A stretch of DNA of 7,347 nt, taken from assembly GCA_023408815.1 (NCBI GenBank), contig JAEYJO010000016.1, forward strand, positions 1 to 7,347, given 5' to 3'. Of this stretch, positions 1 to 6,388 are shown one piece after another. Source of the stretch: Bacillota bacterium (GTDB lineage: Bacteria > Bacillota > Clostridia > Lachnospirales > Lachnospiraceae). Each line of letters starts with the position of its first letter. The first letter of the stretch is position 1. Under the pieces are notes generated by a model. The model did not search any database and was not told the DNA's origin. It was given only the letters and a program-made list of their open reading frames with translations. The position numbers and the translations under genes are program-made.

Positions 1-288
1 TTCCATTTCATTGGAAAAGTGAAGGACCTGATTTAAAGTCTGCTCCAATTTGGGGTTCTGTACATACGTACCATACCCGCGCCGCTTAACGATCAAGCCC
101 TCATTTGTAAGCATATCCATCGCTTTACGGACGGTGACGCGGCTGATTTTGTACTTATCAATTAGCTCACTTTCCGTCGGAAGCAATTCACCCGGCTTGT
201 ATTTGCCGATTTTAATATCCCGGTAGAGGATATCATAAAGCTGAAAATACAATTGTGTGCGTCCGCTGAAATCCAACATGTCATCCAT
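1..288 (-). CDS. GntR-family (HutC-like) transcriptional regulator, N-terminal part
   Basis: This is the first 96 codons of a gene reading leftwards off the window edge, so the 3' part is missing. The visible protein is a winged-helix DNA-binding domain of the GntR family. An N-terminal TQLYFQLYDILYRDI helix is followed by IKIGKYKPGELLPTESEL (residues 26-42), the recognition helix ISRVTVRKAMDML (48-60) and the wing NEGLIVKRRGYGTYV (62-76). The residues that follow (NPKLEQTLNQVLHFSNEME) resemble the linker of HutC/UTRA-type members, which bind a small effector with a C-terminal domain; that domain is not visible here. The ATG at 288 is preceded by a weak GGCGGT Shine-Dalgarno, and its promoter is at 318-346. 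The targets are unknown; such genes usually act on an adjacent operon, presumably off the left edge. The family call is firm; the subfamily is likely but not proven. Confidence 0.9.
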   Translation of the reverse strand, partial: MDDMLDFSGRTQLYFQLYDILYRDIKIGKYKPGELLPTESELIDKYKISRVTVRKAMDMLTNEGLIVKRRGYGTYVQNPKLEQTLNQVLHFSNEME

Positions 289-317
289 ACTGTTACCGCC
301 AACTTTATTATAACATT

Positions 318-346
318 ATGATATATTTATCTATTTGTCTTGTCAA
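318..346 (-). promoter_or_regulatory. Promoter of the gntR-like gene with an embedded palindrome
   Basis: On the minus strand there is a perfect -35 TTGACA (341-346), a 17-base spacer and a -10 TATCAT (318-323), about 30 bases before the ATG. The -35 lies inside a ten-base palindrome TTGT-TG-ACAA (340-349). TTGT/ACAA half-sites are of the kind GntR-family proteins can bind, so self-repression is plausible; that part is inference. The rest of 289-509 is AT-rich, with one imperfect seven-pair hairpin (388-410) lacking a T-run and no coding sequence that I can support. Confidence 0.72.
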
Positions 347-509
347 CAATTTCTTTTCTGTTTGGAATTTTCACAATCGGCAGAAATGCCTTACTGCAAT
401 AATAGTAGGCCTTCCATGTATTTTTATTTGCTCATTTTAGTTTTGTCCTTTACATTGATGCTATTTACGTTGTAATGATAATCGAACCGCTGGAAAAGTG
501 CCCCAAGAT

Positions 510-1136
510 TTATAATTCCAAGCTCAGCCACAGAGCGGGACGAACTCCACCGCTGTTATCACCTGTTAAGGGATGAATCGTGTTACTGCTGTAGCGGAAG
601 GTGCCGTTTCCCTGAATGCCTATATTGCCGTCGCCGTGGATATATACGGCTCTTCTATTGTCACGTCCGGACGACCGAAGCCACCACCACCATACATACC
701 CATCGAATGTCGATCTTCGCTTGGTGTTGTTATTGTCTTTCCTTTGAAACCAGTATCGTTGTTTGGCGCTGCGGTTTTCAAGGTTTTTACTGCTGTCACC
801 GAAATACTTACACACTACTTCTTCAATGCTTAGAAGAAATATGTAATCCCGAGTATCTTCTCCGCCTCTTGAACCGTACCACTGATTGTCGTGGTTTTTG
901 TTCGATACTGGAATGATTCTTGACTGTTCGGCCGCGGTGAATTTGTTATAAAACTCAGCGTTAAGATATTTTCTTAGCGAGCAGCCAGCCCATGTCACAT
1001 CACCGGCACAATTATTATAGGGATGTTGTTCGATTATGTATTCAGTTATAATCAAGGCCTCATTGCCTTGTATATCAAGAATGCGCCACTGATAACCGCC
1101 AAATGGCACGATTGAGCCGATATTAAACTCCCTCAT
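510..1136 (-). CDS. DUF6273 domain protein, possible variable display/C-type-lectin-like protein
   Basis: The product is 208 residues, complete, with no signal peptide or membrane segment. It opens with GSIVPFGGYQWRILDIQ (7-23), then DVTWAGCSLRKYLNAEFYNKF (46-66), QWYGSRGGEDTRDYIFLLS (85-103), WWWWLRSSG (149-157) and a closing GGVRPALWL (196-204). These blocks match what I remember of DUF6273 proteins, common in Lachnospiraceae. Function is not established. The stretch between WWLRS and GVRPALWL (158-195) is rich in small and polar residues, the part of the family that appears most variable. WWLRS...GVRPAL also recalls formylglycine-enzyme-like C-type lectin folds used as targets of diversity-generating retroelements, but that link is inference. 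The start is supported by GGGGAG seven bases before the ATG. No clear terminator follows. It stands alone between GntR and DUF2200 genes on the same strand, 105 bases from the latter. Confidence 0.8.
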   Translation of the reverse strand: MREFNIGSIVPFGGYQWRILDIQGNEALIITEYIIEQHPYNNCAGDVTWAGCSLRKYLNAEFYNKFTAAEQSRIIPVSNKNHDNQWYGSRGGEDTRDYIFLLSIEEVVCKYFGDSSKNLENRSAKQRYWFQRKDNNNTKRRSTFDGYVWWWWLRSSGRDNRRAVYIHGDGNIGIQGNGTFRYSSNTIHPLTGDNSGGVRPALWLSLEL

Positions 1137-1241
1137 TCTCTTTCTCCCCGTAATAAGTATATCACCATTGCAAAATTACCCTCTTTCTGTAACAATTCCT
1201 TGACCATATAAATCTATATTTATCGGCTTATCTAATAGCAT

Positions 1242-1592
1242 TTATTTTCTTAATATCTTCTCCATTGTCTTACCTTTCGCCAACTCATCAATTAATTTGT
1301 CCAAATATCGGATTTGCCGCATCAATTCATCTTCTATTTCTTCCACCCGATGTCCGCAAATAATGCCTTTAATGAGTGAAGCATTCGGATTAACAGAGGG
1401 GGCTTGTTTAAAGAACGTTTCTAAATTTACTCCACTATCTATTTGTTGCTGTAATGAATGTTCATCATAACCGGTAAGCCAATAAATGATTTCATTTACT
1501 TCATCTTTTGTTCTCGCTTTTCTCTCCGCTTTTTGTATGTAAAGCGGATAGATCCTTGAAAAAGGCATTGCAAAAAAGCGTTCTCTCTCCAT
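1242..1592 (-). CDS. DUF2200 family protein
   Basis: This is a 116-residue cytoplasmic protein of unknown function. It matches DUF2200 along its whole length as I recall it: MPFSRIYPLYIQKAERKART (9-28), DEVNEIIYWLTGYDE (30-44), the NPNASLIKGIICGHRVEEIED block (68-88) and the C-terminal IRYLDKLIDELAKGKTMEKIL (94-114). The length is normal for the family. The frame stays open further upstream, to 1775, but that would read through the terminator stem of the neighbouring gene. The ATG at 1592 is chosen because AAAGGAG lies nine bases before it and homology starts there. It probably has its own promoter (1670-1698). Its role is unknown; no neighbour suggests a partner. Confidence 0.9.
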   Translation of the reverse strand: MERERFFAMPFSRIYPLYIQKAERKARTKDEVNEIIYWLTGYDEHSLQQQIDSGVNLETFFKQAPSVNPNASLIKGIICGHRVEEIEDELMRQIRYLDKLIDELAKGKTMEKILRK

Positions 1593-1669
1593 TTCGATAT
1601 TCTCCTTTCCCTCTATAAAATTTCTGCATTTTATCATCATAAAATTACATGTCTGTATTGGATAACTAT

Positions 1670-1698
1670 ATTTTATCATTCTTTTGATCATATTTCCA
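1670..1698 (-). promoter_or_regulatory. Putative promoter of the DUF2200 gene
   Basis: A minus-strand TGGAAA (1693-1698) and TAAAAT (1670-1675) are separated by 17 bases. They lie just downstream of the kinase terminator and about 75 bases before the DUF2200 ATG. The -35 matches only four of six consensus positions, so this is a reasonable but unproven call. Confidence 0.45.
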
Positions 1699-1722
1699 GC
1701 GGTTTCAGACAAGCGGACAGAC

Positions 1723-1770
1723 AAAAAACGCCGAAAACTCATAAAACCATAATTTGAGTTTTCGGCGTTT
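1723..1770 (-). terminator. Rho-independent terminator of the PfkB kinase gene
   Basis: The arms 1726-1741 and 1755-1770 form a perfect 16-base-pair stem around a 13-base loop. Read on the minus strand, the stem is followed by an uninterrupted run of six T (1728-1723). On the plus strand the stem is followed by TTTCCC, so the signal is directional and serves the kinase gene ending at 1830. Confidence 0.93.
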
Positions 1771-1829
1771 CCCATATTAGTGTCCGATCTAAAAATATGC
1801 TTGACGAGAGAGGATAAATACTATTTTTA

Positions 1830-2954
1830 TTAATTTCTCTCCCAGCCAGCCTCTATCTTCCGTTCCAGCTCCTCAAAGGACAAAAGTCCTCCCAGGGCAT
1901 CGTAGGTTTCCACGCAAGATGCACCCGAAGCCGCTGCAAAATCCACGCATTTTTCCCACGGATACTCTTTCAGTATGGCGGTCAAAAATGCGGCGATGCA
2001 CGTATCTCCTGCCCCCGTAGCGGAGAGCACCTTCCGAGGCTTGAAGCTCCTCGTGAAATGGCTTACGCCGCCCCATCCGTTTACCATGGACAGAAAATCT
2101 TCGCCGATGCCGTCAAGAACCTCCTGCGTATTGGTAGCGAAATAAAGTCCTGCACTGCCACATTTTATCAGAATGATCTTCGCGCCCCAGCTCAAGAGCG
2201 TATCTGCCAAAGGTTTCACATCCGAGGTGTTCAGTACGGAAGCCATATCTTTTCCTCCCGCCCTTTGCTTCCACTCCTTGAAACGGTCTTTGTCCAGCAT
2301 GTAGCACAATTCCTCAGCACTTGGCACGAAAATATCCAGATAAGGCATAACTCCCATCAGTATCTTCTGCCAATCGGCCTGTCCCACTTCCGCCCGCTCA
2401 TCGATGCCGCAGGTATCTAAGGAAGTGATAACGTTCAGCTGTTTTACCCTCTTGAAAATTTCTATCAGTTCCCTGCCGTCCTCCTTATACATCCGGTACA
2501 TGGCAGGAGGATAACCAAAATGGAACAACTTCGCTTTTTCCACCAGTTCATAATCGATATCCTCCGGTCCGAAGGTGTCGTTTCCGCCCGGATAGTGGAG
2601 AAATATCCTATCGATTCCGGCCGGCGCCAGTACAACAGAATATGCGGTCCCTTCCTTCTGGGAAATAATCATATTTTCCGTAGTCGTATAGTTGGAATAT
2701 TGCTGCAGCACAATTTTTCCCAAATCATCGTCTCCAACCTTGCCCATCAGCCTCGCATTGACTCCGAACTTACACATGGCAAGTCCGGTATTGGATACGC
2801 ATCCCCCCGCATGGATATCTGCATTTCCCATAAATACCGTTTTGGACGGAATCAATATCTGTCCGATTTCCTCTACCTCTGGCGTAATGAATACCGGCGT
2901 GAAGTCAAGACACGTCAATCCTGCAACCACAGCCTCCAATGTTTTCTTCTGCAT
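1830..2954 (-). CDS. PfkB-family carbohydrate kinase
   Basis: This is a ribokinase/PfkB-fold sugar kinase of 374 residues that would phosphorylate a sugar or ketose with ATP in the cytoplasm. The N-terminal family motif is HAGGCVSNTGLAMCKFG (residues 48-64), followed by GKVGDDDLG (71-79). The ATP-site and anion-hole motif is SATGAGDTCIAAF (311-323), with Asp317 as the expected catalytic base; IKCGSAGLYF (263-272) precedes it. At 374 residues it is longer than the usual 300-330, with extra sequence around 225-245 and between GLYF and SATGAGD. Three in-frame ATGs lie close together (2975, 2963, 2954). The one at 2954 is preferred because AAAGG sits nine bases ahead of it and overlaps the other two. 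It is divergent from the ROK regulator and near two polyol dehydrogenases, suggesting it phosphorylates the ketose or sugar they produce. The substrate cannot be assigned. Confidence 0.9.
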   Translation of the reverse strand: MQKKTLEAVVAGLTCLDFTPVFITPEVEEIGQILIPSKTVFMGNADIHAGGCVSNTGLAMCKFGVNARLMGKVGDDDLGKIVLQQYSNYTTTENMIISQKEGTAYSVVLAPAGIDRIFLHYPGGNDTFGPEDIDYELVEKAKLFHFGYPPAMYRMYKEDGRELIEIFKRVKQLNVITSLDTCGIDERAEVGQADWQKILMGVMPYLDIFVPSAEELCYMLDKDRFKEWKQRAGGKDMASVLNTSDVKPLADTLLSWGAKIILIKCGSAGLYFATNTQEVLDGIGEDFLSMVNGWGGVSHFTRSFKPRKVLSATGAGDTCIAAFLTAILKEYPWEKCVDFAAASGASCVETYDALGGLLSFEELERKIEAGWERN

Positions 2955-3062
2955 AATTTTCATCCTTTCTCGCATGTCTGCCTTACCTTTTGGTGATTTG
3001 TTACACCAAACTTGCTGTCTTCTTACTTTTTTTAGTCACCTTCTCATTTTTCCCTTGCCTAC

Positions 3063-3090
3063 ACTATAACATTTTTTTAATTTTTTACAA
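3063..3090 (-). promoter_or_regulatory. Putative promoter of the PfkB kinase gene
   Basis: On the minus strand TTGTAA (3085-3090), a 16-base A-rich spacer and TATAGT (3063-3068) place the start of a leader of about 100 bases before the ATG at 2954. The -10 has five of six consensus bases and the -35 four of six. It lies back to back with the ROK gene's promoter. Confidence 0.5.
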
Positions 3091-3093
3091 TCC

Positions 3094-3120
3094 CCAGTTT
3101 GTCTTTCTATTAGCTACTGG
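3094..3120. promoter_or_regulatory. Interrupted palindrome between divergent promoters
   Basis: CCAGT (3094-3098) and ACTGG (3116-3120) form an inverted repeat with a 17-base centre. It fills the gap between the -35 of the kinase promoter and the -35 of the ROK promoter. Its placement would suit a repressor acting on both, but the arms are only five bases and could occur by chance. Confidence 0.25.
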
Positions 3121-3145
3121 CAGAATTTTGAATTTCATGTATAAT
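3117..3145 (+). promoter_or_regulatory. Putative promoter of the ROK regulator gene
   Basis: A perfect -10 TATAAT (3140-3145) follows a weak -35 CTGGCA (3117-3122) with 17-base spacing. The leader of about 80 bases to the ATG at 3232 contains two short palindromes: TTATCATAA, and TTATG-T-CATAA at 3202-3212. Either could be an autoregulatory site, though both are AT-rich and short. Confidence 0.5.
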
Positions 3146-3231
3146 TGTTATATGAGCTCCAACACGTTATCATAATCATAAGACAACGTCACAATATTAT
3201 ATTATGTCATAAAAGAAAGCAGGCCCTATCC

Positions 3232-4350
3232 ATGAAACGATTGAATCAAAGCGACAAACCGGAAAGCAGTATCGTGCGCGTTGCCAAGTATATCTTGGAA
3301 CAGGAGGAAACCTCCAAGAACGAAATCGCTTCCGCCTTAAACCTAAGCATGCCTACCACGCTGCAATGTGTGAAGGACTTAACCAATCAGGGTATCATTC
3401 AAGAGGCCGGGGAATATGAATCTACCGGAGGGCGCAAGGCTAAGACCCTCTCTGTCGTCGAGACGCTGCACTACTCCGTAGGTATTGAAATTACTGCAAA
3501 CCATATTTCCTTCGTCATCATCGACATGAAAACCAATATCCTTGACACTCTGCGCACCCGCCTCGTCTTCCACCATGCGGAGCGCTATTATGCTACGTTA
3601 GCCAAAAAGCTTACGCAGTTCATTTGGGATTCAGGCGTACCCCAGAGCAAGATTCTGGGCGTGGGTATTTCCATTCCGGGCATTGTCATCAGTTCTGAGA
3701 ACCGTTTGGTAATATCCCACGTTTTATACTTAAAAGACATCGACCTGAACTCTTTGGCAAAGCATATACCTTATCCTGTCTGCTTTGAAAACGATGCTGT
3801 ATGCGCAGCAATGGCTGAACTGAAATATTTTCATAACAATATGCTTTACCTCTCCTTAAGCAATTCCGTAGGCGGTGCTATTTTCTTAAATAACGAGCTG
3901 TATTACGGCAATCACTTTCGAAGCGGCGAGTTCGGGCATATGTTGATCGAACCGGACGGAAAACAGTGCTACTGCGGCAAATGCGGCTGTGCCGACGCTT
4001 ATTGCTCCGCTAAGATTCTGGCGAATTACACCAAGGGAAACTTGAGCACCTTTTTCAAAAAGCTGCAGGAAGGCGACGCTGAAATTCAGATTGCCTGGAG
4101 CCATTATCTGAGATATCTGGCAATCATCGCATCCAACTTGCACCTCACCTTCGACTGCGACATCATTCTCGGCGGCTATGTAGGCAGCTACATCGAGCCG
4201 TACCTTCCCGAGCTGTGGGATAACATGCAGGAATATCTTCTTTTCGAGCAGGACAACAGCTTCCTTCATCCGTGCCGTTTCCAGCAGAATGCGGCAGGGG
4301 TCGGCATTGCCATGCACTTTACCAATCAGTTTTTCTCAAAATTAAACTAA
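3232..4350 (+). CDS. ROK-family transcriptional repressor (XylR/NagC type)
   Basis: This is a 372-residue sugar-responsive repressor. An N-terminal winged helix (about 13-60, with SKNEIASALNLSMPTTLQCVKDL as the helix-turn-helix) is followed by the wing-end STGGRKAKTL (65-73) and a ROK domain. ROK features seen are ISIPGIV (146-152), FENDA (185-189), SVGGAIFLNNELYYGNHF (212-229), GEFGHM (232-237) and the zinc knuckle C246-x-C248-G-x-x-G-C253. The kinase phosphate motif DxGxT is replaced by GIEITAN, so it should bind a sugar without phosphorylating it, as in XylR. The residue after the zinc motif is Asp255 where Glu is usual. The ATG at 3232 has AGG eight bases upstream; the frame extends further upstream, but without family similarity. 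It is divergent from the PfkB gene and 119 bases ahead of the dehydrogenase pair, so both are likely targets. The effector is unknown. Confidence 0.92.
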   Translation: MKRLNQSDKPESSIVRVAKYILEQEETSKNEIASALNLSMPTTLQCVKDLTNQGIIQEAGEYESTGGRKAKTLSVVETLHYSVGIEITANHISFVIIDMKTNILDTLRTRLVFHHAERYYATLAKKLTQFIWDSGVPQSKILGVGISIPGIVISSENRLVISHVLYLKDIDLNSLAKHIPYPVCFENDAVCAAMAELKYFHNNMLYLSLSNSVGGAIFLNNELYYGNHFRSGEFGHMLIEPDGKQCYCGKCGCADAYCSAKILANYTKGNLSTFFKKLQEGDAEIQIAWSHYLRYLAIIASNLHLTFDCDIILGGYVGSYIEPYLPELWDNMQEYLLFEQDNSFLHPCRFQQNAAGVGIAMHFTNQFFSKLN

Positions 4351-4381
4351 TAAAATATTTTCTTTTTTTCTTTTGTTGCCC

Positions 4382-4410
4382 TTGACAAAACCTCTTTTTT
4401 GTATGATAAT
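4382..4410 (+). promoter_or_regulatory. Strong promoter of the dehydrogenase operon
   Basis: A consensus -35 TTGACA (4382-4387), exactly 17 bases, and a near-consensus -10 GATAAT (4405-4410). The predicted start near 4417 falls directly on the palindrome at 4417-4440. This gives the two dehydrogenases their own transcription unit, separate from the ROK gene. Confidence 0.8.
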
Positions 4411-4416
4411 TAAATC

Positions 4417-4440
4417 ACTTTAGTAAAGTATTTTAATTAA
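4417..4440. promoter_or_regulatory. Candidate ROK repressor operator
   Basis: A perfect 13-base inverted repeat, ACTTTA-G-TAAAGT (4417-4429), sits at the expected transcription start. It overlaps a wider imperfect palindrome (4420-4440) whose outer arms are TTAGTAAA and TTTAATTAA. Long TTA...TAA interrupted palindromes are typical of XylR/NagC-type ROK operators. A repressor bound here would block initiation. The assignment to the adjacent ROK protein is inferred from position. Confidence 0.5.
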
Positions 4441-4469
4441 GTTGTTTCATGCGAGAAAGAGGTGCAATT

Positions 4470-5495
4470 ATGTTACAGCAGGTTATGACCAATCCGGGTG
4501 TCATTGAATTCCGTGAAATTCCGATTCCGACCCTCGGAGATAATGATGTTCTCATAAAAATTATGAAGATTGGTGTATGCGGTTCGGACATCCACGTTTA
4601 CCACGGTAAGCATCCCTTTACCTCCTACCCTGTTACGCAAGGTCACGAGGTATCCGGAGAAATCGCCGCTCTCGGCGCGAAAGTGGATTCCTTCAAGGTG
4701 GGGCAAAAGGTAACTATTCAGCCGCAGGTAGTGTGCGGTAAATGCTATCCCTGTACCCACGGGAAATACAATTTGTGCGAAGAATTAAAGGTTATGGGCT
4801 TCCAGACCACGGGAGTCGCTTCCCACTTTTTCGCCGTGGACACTTCTAAGGTAACTCTCCTTCCTGAAGCTATGTCCTTCGATGAAGGTGCTATGATTGA
4901 GCCTCTCTCTGTGGCGGTTCACGCCGTTAAGCAGGCAGGCGATGTAAAGGGACTTAACATCGTTGTATTAGGAGCCGGTCCTATCGGCAACCTGGTATCC
5001 CAGACTGCCAAGGGATTCGGTGCAAAGAGCGTCATGATAACGGACATCAGCGATTACCGTCTGCAAAAAGCGGCGGAGTGCGGCATCGACCATTGCATTA
5101 ATACGAAGACGGCAGACCTTGGCGATGAGATTCTGAAGGCCTTTGGTCCCGATAAAGCAGATATCATATACGACTGCGCAGGCAACAACATCACTATGGG
5201 TCAGGCAATCAAATATGCACGCAAGGGAAGCACGATTATCCTCGTAGCAGTCTTTGCAGGAATGGCTACTGTGGATTTAGCTGTTGCCAATGACCACGAG
5301 TTGGATATCAAGAGCACCATGATGTACCGAAACGAGGACTATATAGATGCTATCCGCCTGACAGATGAGGAAAAGGTGCATTTGGCTCCTCTCGTTTCGA
5401 AACATTTCGCCTTCAAAGACTATCTGGATGCCTATAAATATATAGACGCAAATCAGGAAACAACTATGAAGGTTATTATTAATGTACAAGAATAA
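4470..5495 (+). CDS. Zinc-dependent medium-chain polyol dehydrogenase
   Basis: This is a 341-residue alcohol dehydrogenase of the sorbitol/xylitol/L-iditol dehydrogenase type, expected to oxidise a sugar alcohol or sugar acid to its keto form. Visible features: catalytic zinc ligands Cys37 (GVCGSD), His59-Glu60 (GHE) and Glu144 (IEPLSV); the four structural zinc cysteines 89, 92, 95 and 103; the nucleotide loop GAGPIG (168-173); and Asp192 after the second strand, which favours NAD over NADP. MMYRNEDYIDAIRL (284-297) resembles the sorbitol dehydrogenase C-terminal segment. The ATG at 4470 is chosen because AAAGAGG lies seven bases upstream; an in-frame ATG at 4449 would add seven residues but itself precedes that site. 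It is 24 bases from the next gene, so they are co-transcribed. The exact substrate cannot be named. Confidence 0.92.
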   Translation: MLQQVMTNPGVIEFREIPIPTLGDNDVLIKIMKIGVCGSDIHVYHGKHPFTSYPVTQGHEVSGEIAALGAKVDSFKVGQKVTIQPQVVCGKCYPCTHGKYNLCEELKVMGFQTTGVASHFFAVDTSKVTLLPEAMSFDEGAMIEPLSVAVHAVKQAGDVKGLNIVVLGAGPIGNLVSQTAKGFGAKSVMITDISDYRLQKAAECGIDHCINTKTADLGDEILKAFGPDKADIIYDCAGNNITMGQAIKYARKGSTIILVAVFAGMATVDLAVANDHELDIKSTMMYRNEDYIDAIRLTDEEKVHLAPLVSKHFAFKDYLDAYKYIDANQETTMKVIINVQE

Positions 5496-5519
5496 TTTTT
5501 AGAAAGGGAAAAAAATATT

Positions 5520-6287
5520 ATGTCATACTTAGACGAGCTTTTTGGATTAAATGGTAAGGTAGCTATCGTAACCGGCGGAGGCCGCGGAATCGGTCAGGTG
5601 GTAGCAGAAGGATTGGCAAAAGCCGGAGCGGAGGTTGTGGTACTTGGAAGAAGCGGAGCTGATGAAACCATTGATTCCATTACAAAAGCTGGCGGAAAGG
5701 CTTATTTCATAGCCTGCGACGTTACGAAGGAGGAACAGGTAAATGCTGCTCTCGCCGAAATTATGAAGCGTTCCGGTTCTATCGACATTGTCTTCAATAA
5801 CGCCGGAATCTGCATGCATCAAGGAACCTTCGAGGCGACAATCGAAGAATTCCGTCAGGTAATCGACTGCAACCTGACCGGTGAATTTATCGTTTGCCGT
5901 GCAGTAGGTAAGATTATGATAGACAATCACATTAATGGCAGCATTATCAATATGGCATCCATGTCCGGAAGCATAGTGAACATTCCTCAGTGGCAGTGTT
6001 CCTACAACGCTTCTAAGGCTGCCGTTATCCATATGACACGTTCTCTCGCTGCAGAATGGGCGTTAGAAGGTATCCGCGTCAACAGTCTTAGCCCCGGTTA
6101 TATCGCAACACCGATGTCCGTGGATACGCCTCAGGAATTAAAGGATGCCTGGACTCCGCTGATGCCGATGCACCGTATGGGAACTCCGGAGGAACTGATT
6201 CCGGCCGTTCTCTATCTTGCCAGCGATGCTTCCGGTTATACGACAGGAAGTGATATTATCGTTGACGGCGCTTATACATGCATTTAA
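5520..6287 (+). CDS. Short-chain dehydrogenase, sorbose/mannitol/arabinitol reductase type
   Basis: This is a 255-residue classical short-chain dehydrogenase that would interconvert a polyol and a ketose. Cofactor loop TGGGRGIG (18-25), CDV (66-68), NNAG (93-96), Asn118, the serine region ASMSG (146-150), catalytic Tyr162-x3-Lys166 (YNASK) and SPGYIATPM (191-199) are all present. An arginine at 44 with no acidic residue after the second strand hints at NADP(H). The C-terminal half (NIPQWQ...YNASKAAVIH, SLAAEW, YTTGSDIIVDGAYT) resembles yeast SOU1-type sorbose reductases and D-arabinitol/mannitol dehydrogenases. A GGG Shine-Dalgarno lies 11 bases before the ATG. It is the second gene of the dehydrogenase operon and is closed by a terminator. 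Having an NAD-type and a probable NADP-type enzyme together could mean successive steps or oxidation and reduction of related polyols. Confidence 0.92.
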   Translation: MSYLDELFGLNGKVAIVTGGGRGIGQVVAEGLAKAGAEVVVLGRSGADETIDSITKAGGKAYFIACDVTKEEQVNAALAEIMKRSGSIDIVFNNAGICMHQGTFEATIEEFRQVIDCNLTGEFIVCRAVGKIMIDNHINGSIINMASMSGSIVNIPQWQCSYNASKAAVIHMTRSLAAEWALEGIRVNSLSPGYIATPMSVDTPQELKDAWTPLMPMHRMGTPEELIPAVLYLASDASGYTTGSDIIVDGAYTCI

Positions 6288-6311
6288 TCGTCTTCTCTAT
6301 TATTCTTCTAA

Positions 6312-6352
6312 AATCCCCTGGATCATGTGTTGATTCGGGGGATTAGTTTTTT
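6312..6352 (+). terminator. Rho-independent terminator of the dehydrogenase operon
   Basis: The arms 6312-6325 and 6331-6344 form a 14-pair stem (two G-T pairs) with a five-base loop. The core is AATCCCC/GGGGATT. A run of six T follows at 6347-6352. It lies 24 bases after the SDR stop and separates it from the convergent ribH. On the minus strand no T-run follows, so it mainly serves the plus strand. Confidence 0.9.
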
Positions 6353-6388
6353 GTTGGGTTGTTGGGTTGCGAGAGACTGCACTTCAAT

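Noticed and set aside
388..410. Hairpin GCC-T-TACT...AGTA-GGC as a terminator for the DUF6273 gene.
   Set aside because: The stem has a bulge and only seven pairs, and no T-run follows on either strand.
510..690. A full diversity-generating retroelement in this window.
   Set aside because: There is no reverse transcriptase other than the group II maturase tail at the far right edge, and no second copy of the variable region; group II maturases are not DGR enzymes.
573..916. Two open frames on the plus strand opposite the DUF6273 gene.
   Set aside because: They are antisense to a convincing family protein, have no ribosome binding site and show no recognisable protein similarity.
1593..1775. 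Upstream extension of the DUF2200 frame (61 extra residues).
   Set aside because: It would translate the kinase gene's terminator stem and the DUF2200 promoter region. The internal ATG at 1592 has an ideal AAAGGAG site and matches the family start.
2058..3069. Several plus-strand frames opposite the PfkB kinase.
   Set aside because: They mirror the kinase coding sequence, overlap one another, lack ribosome binding sites and resemble no family.
3145..3231. 29-residue N-terminal extension of the ROK protein.
   Set aside because: The extension begins at the -10 element itself, is rich in Ile and His without family similarity, and the ATG at 3232 has its own AGG eight bases upstream.
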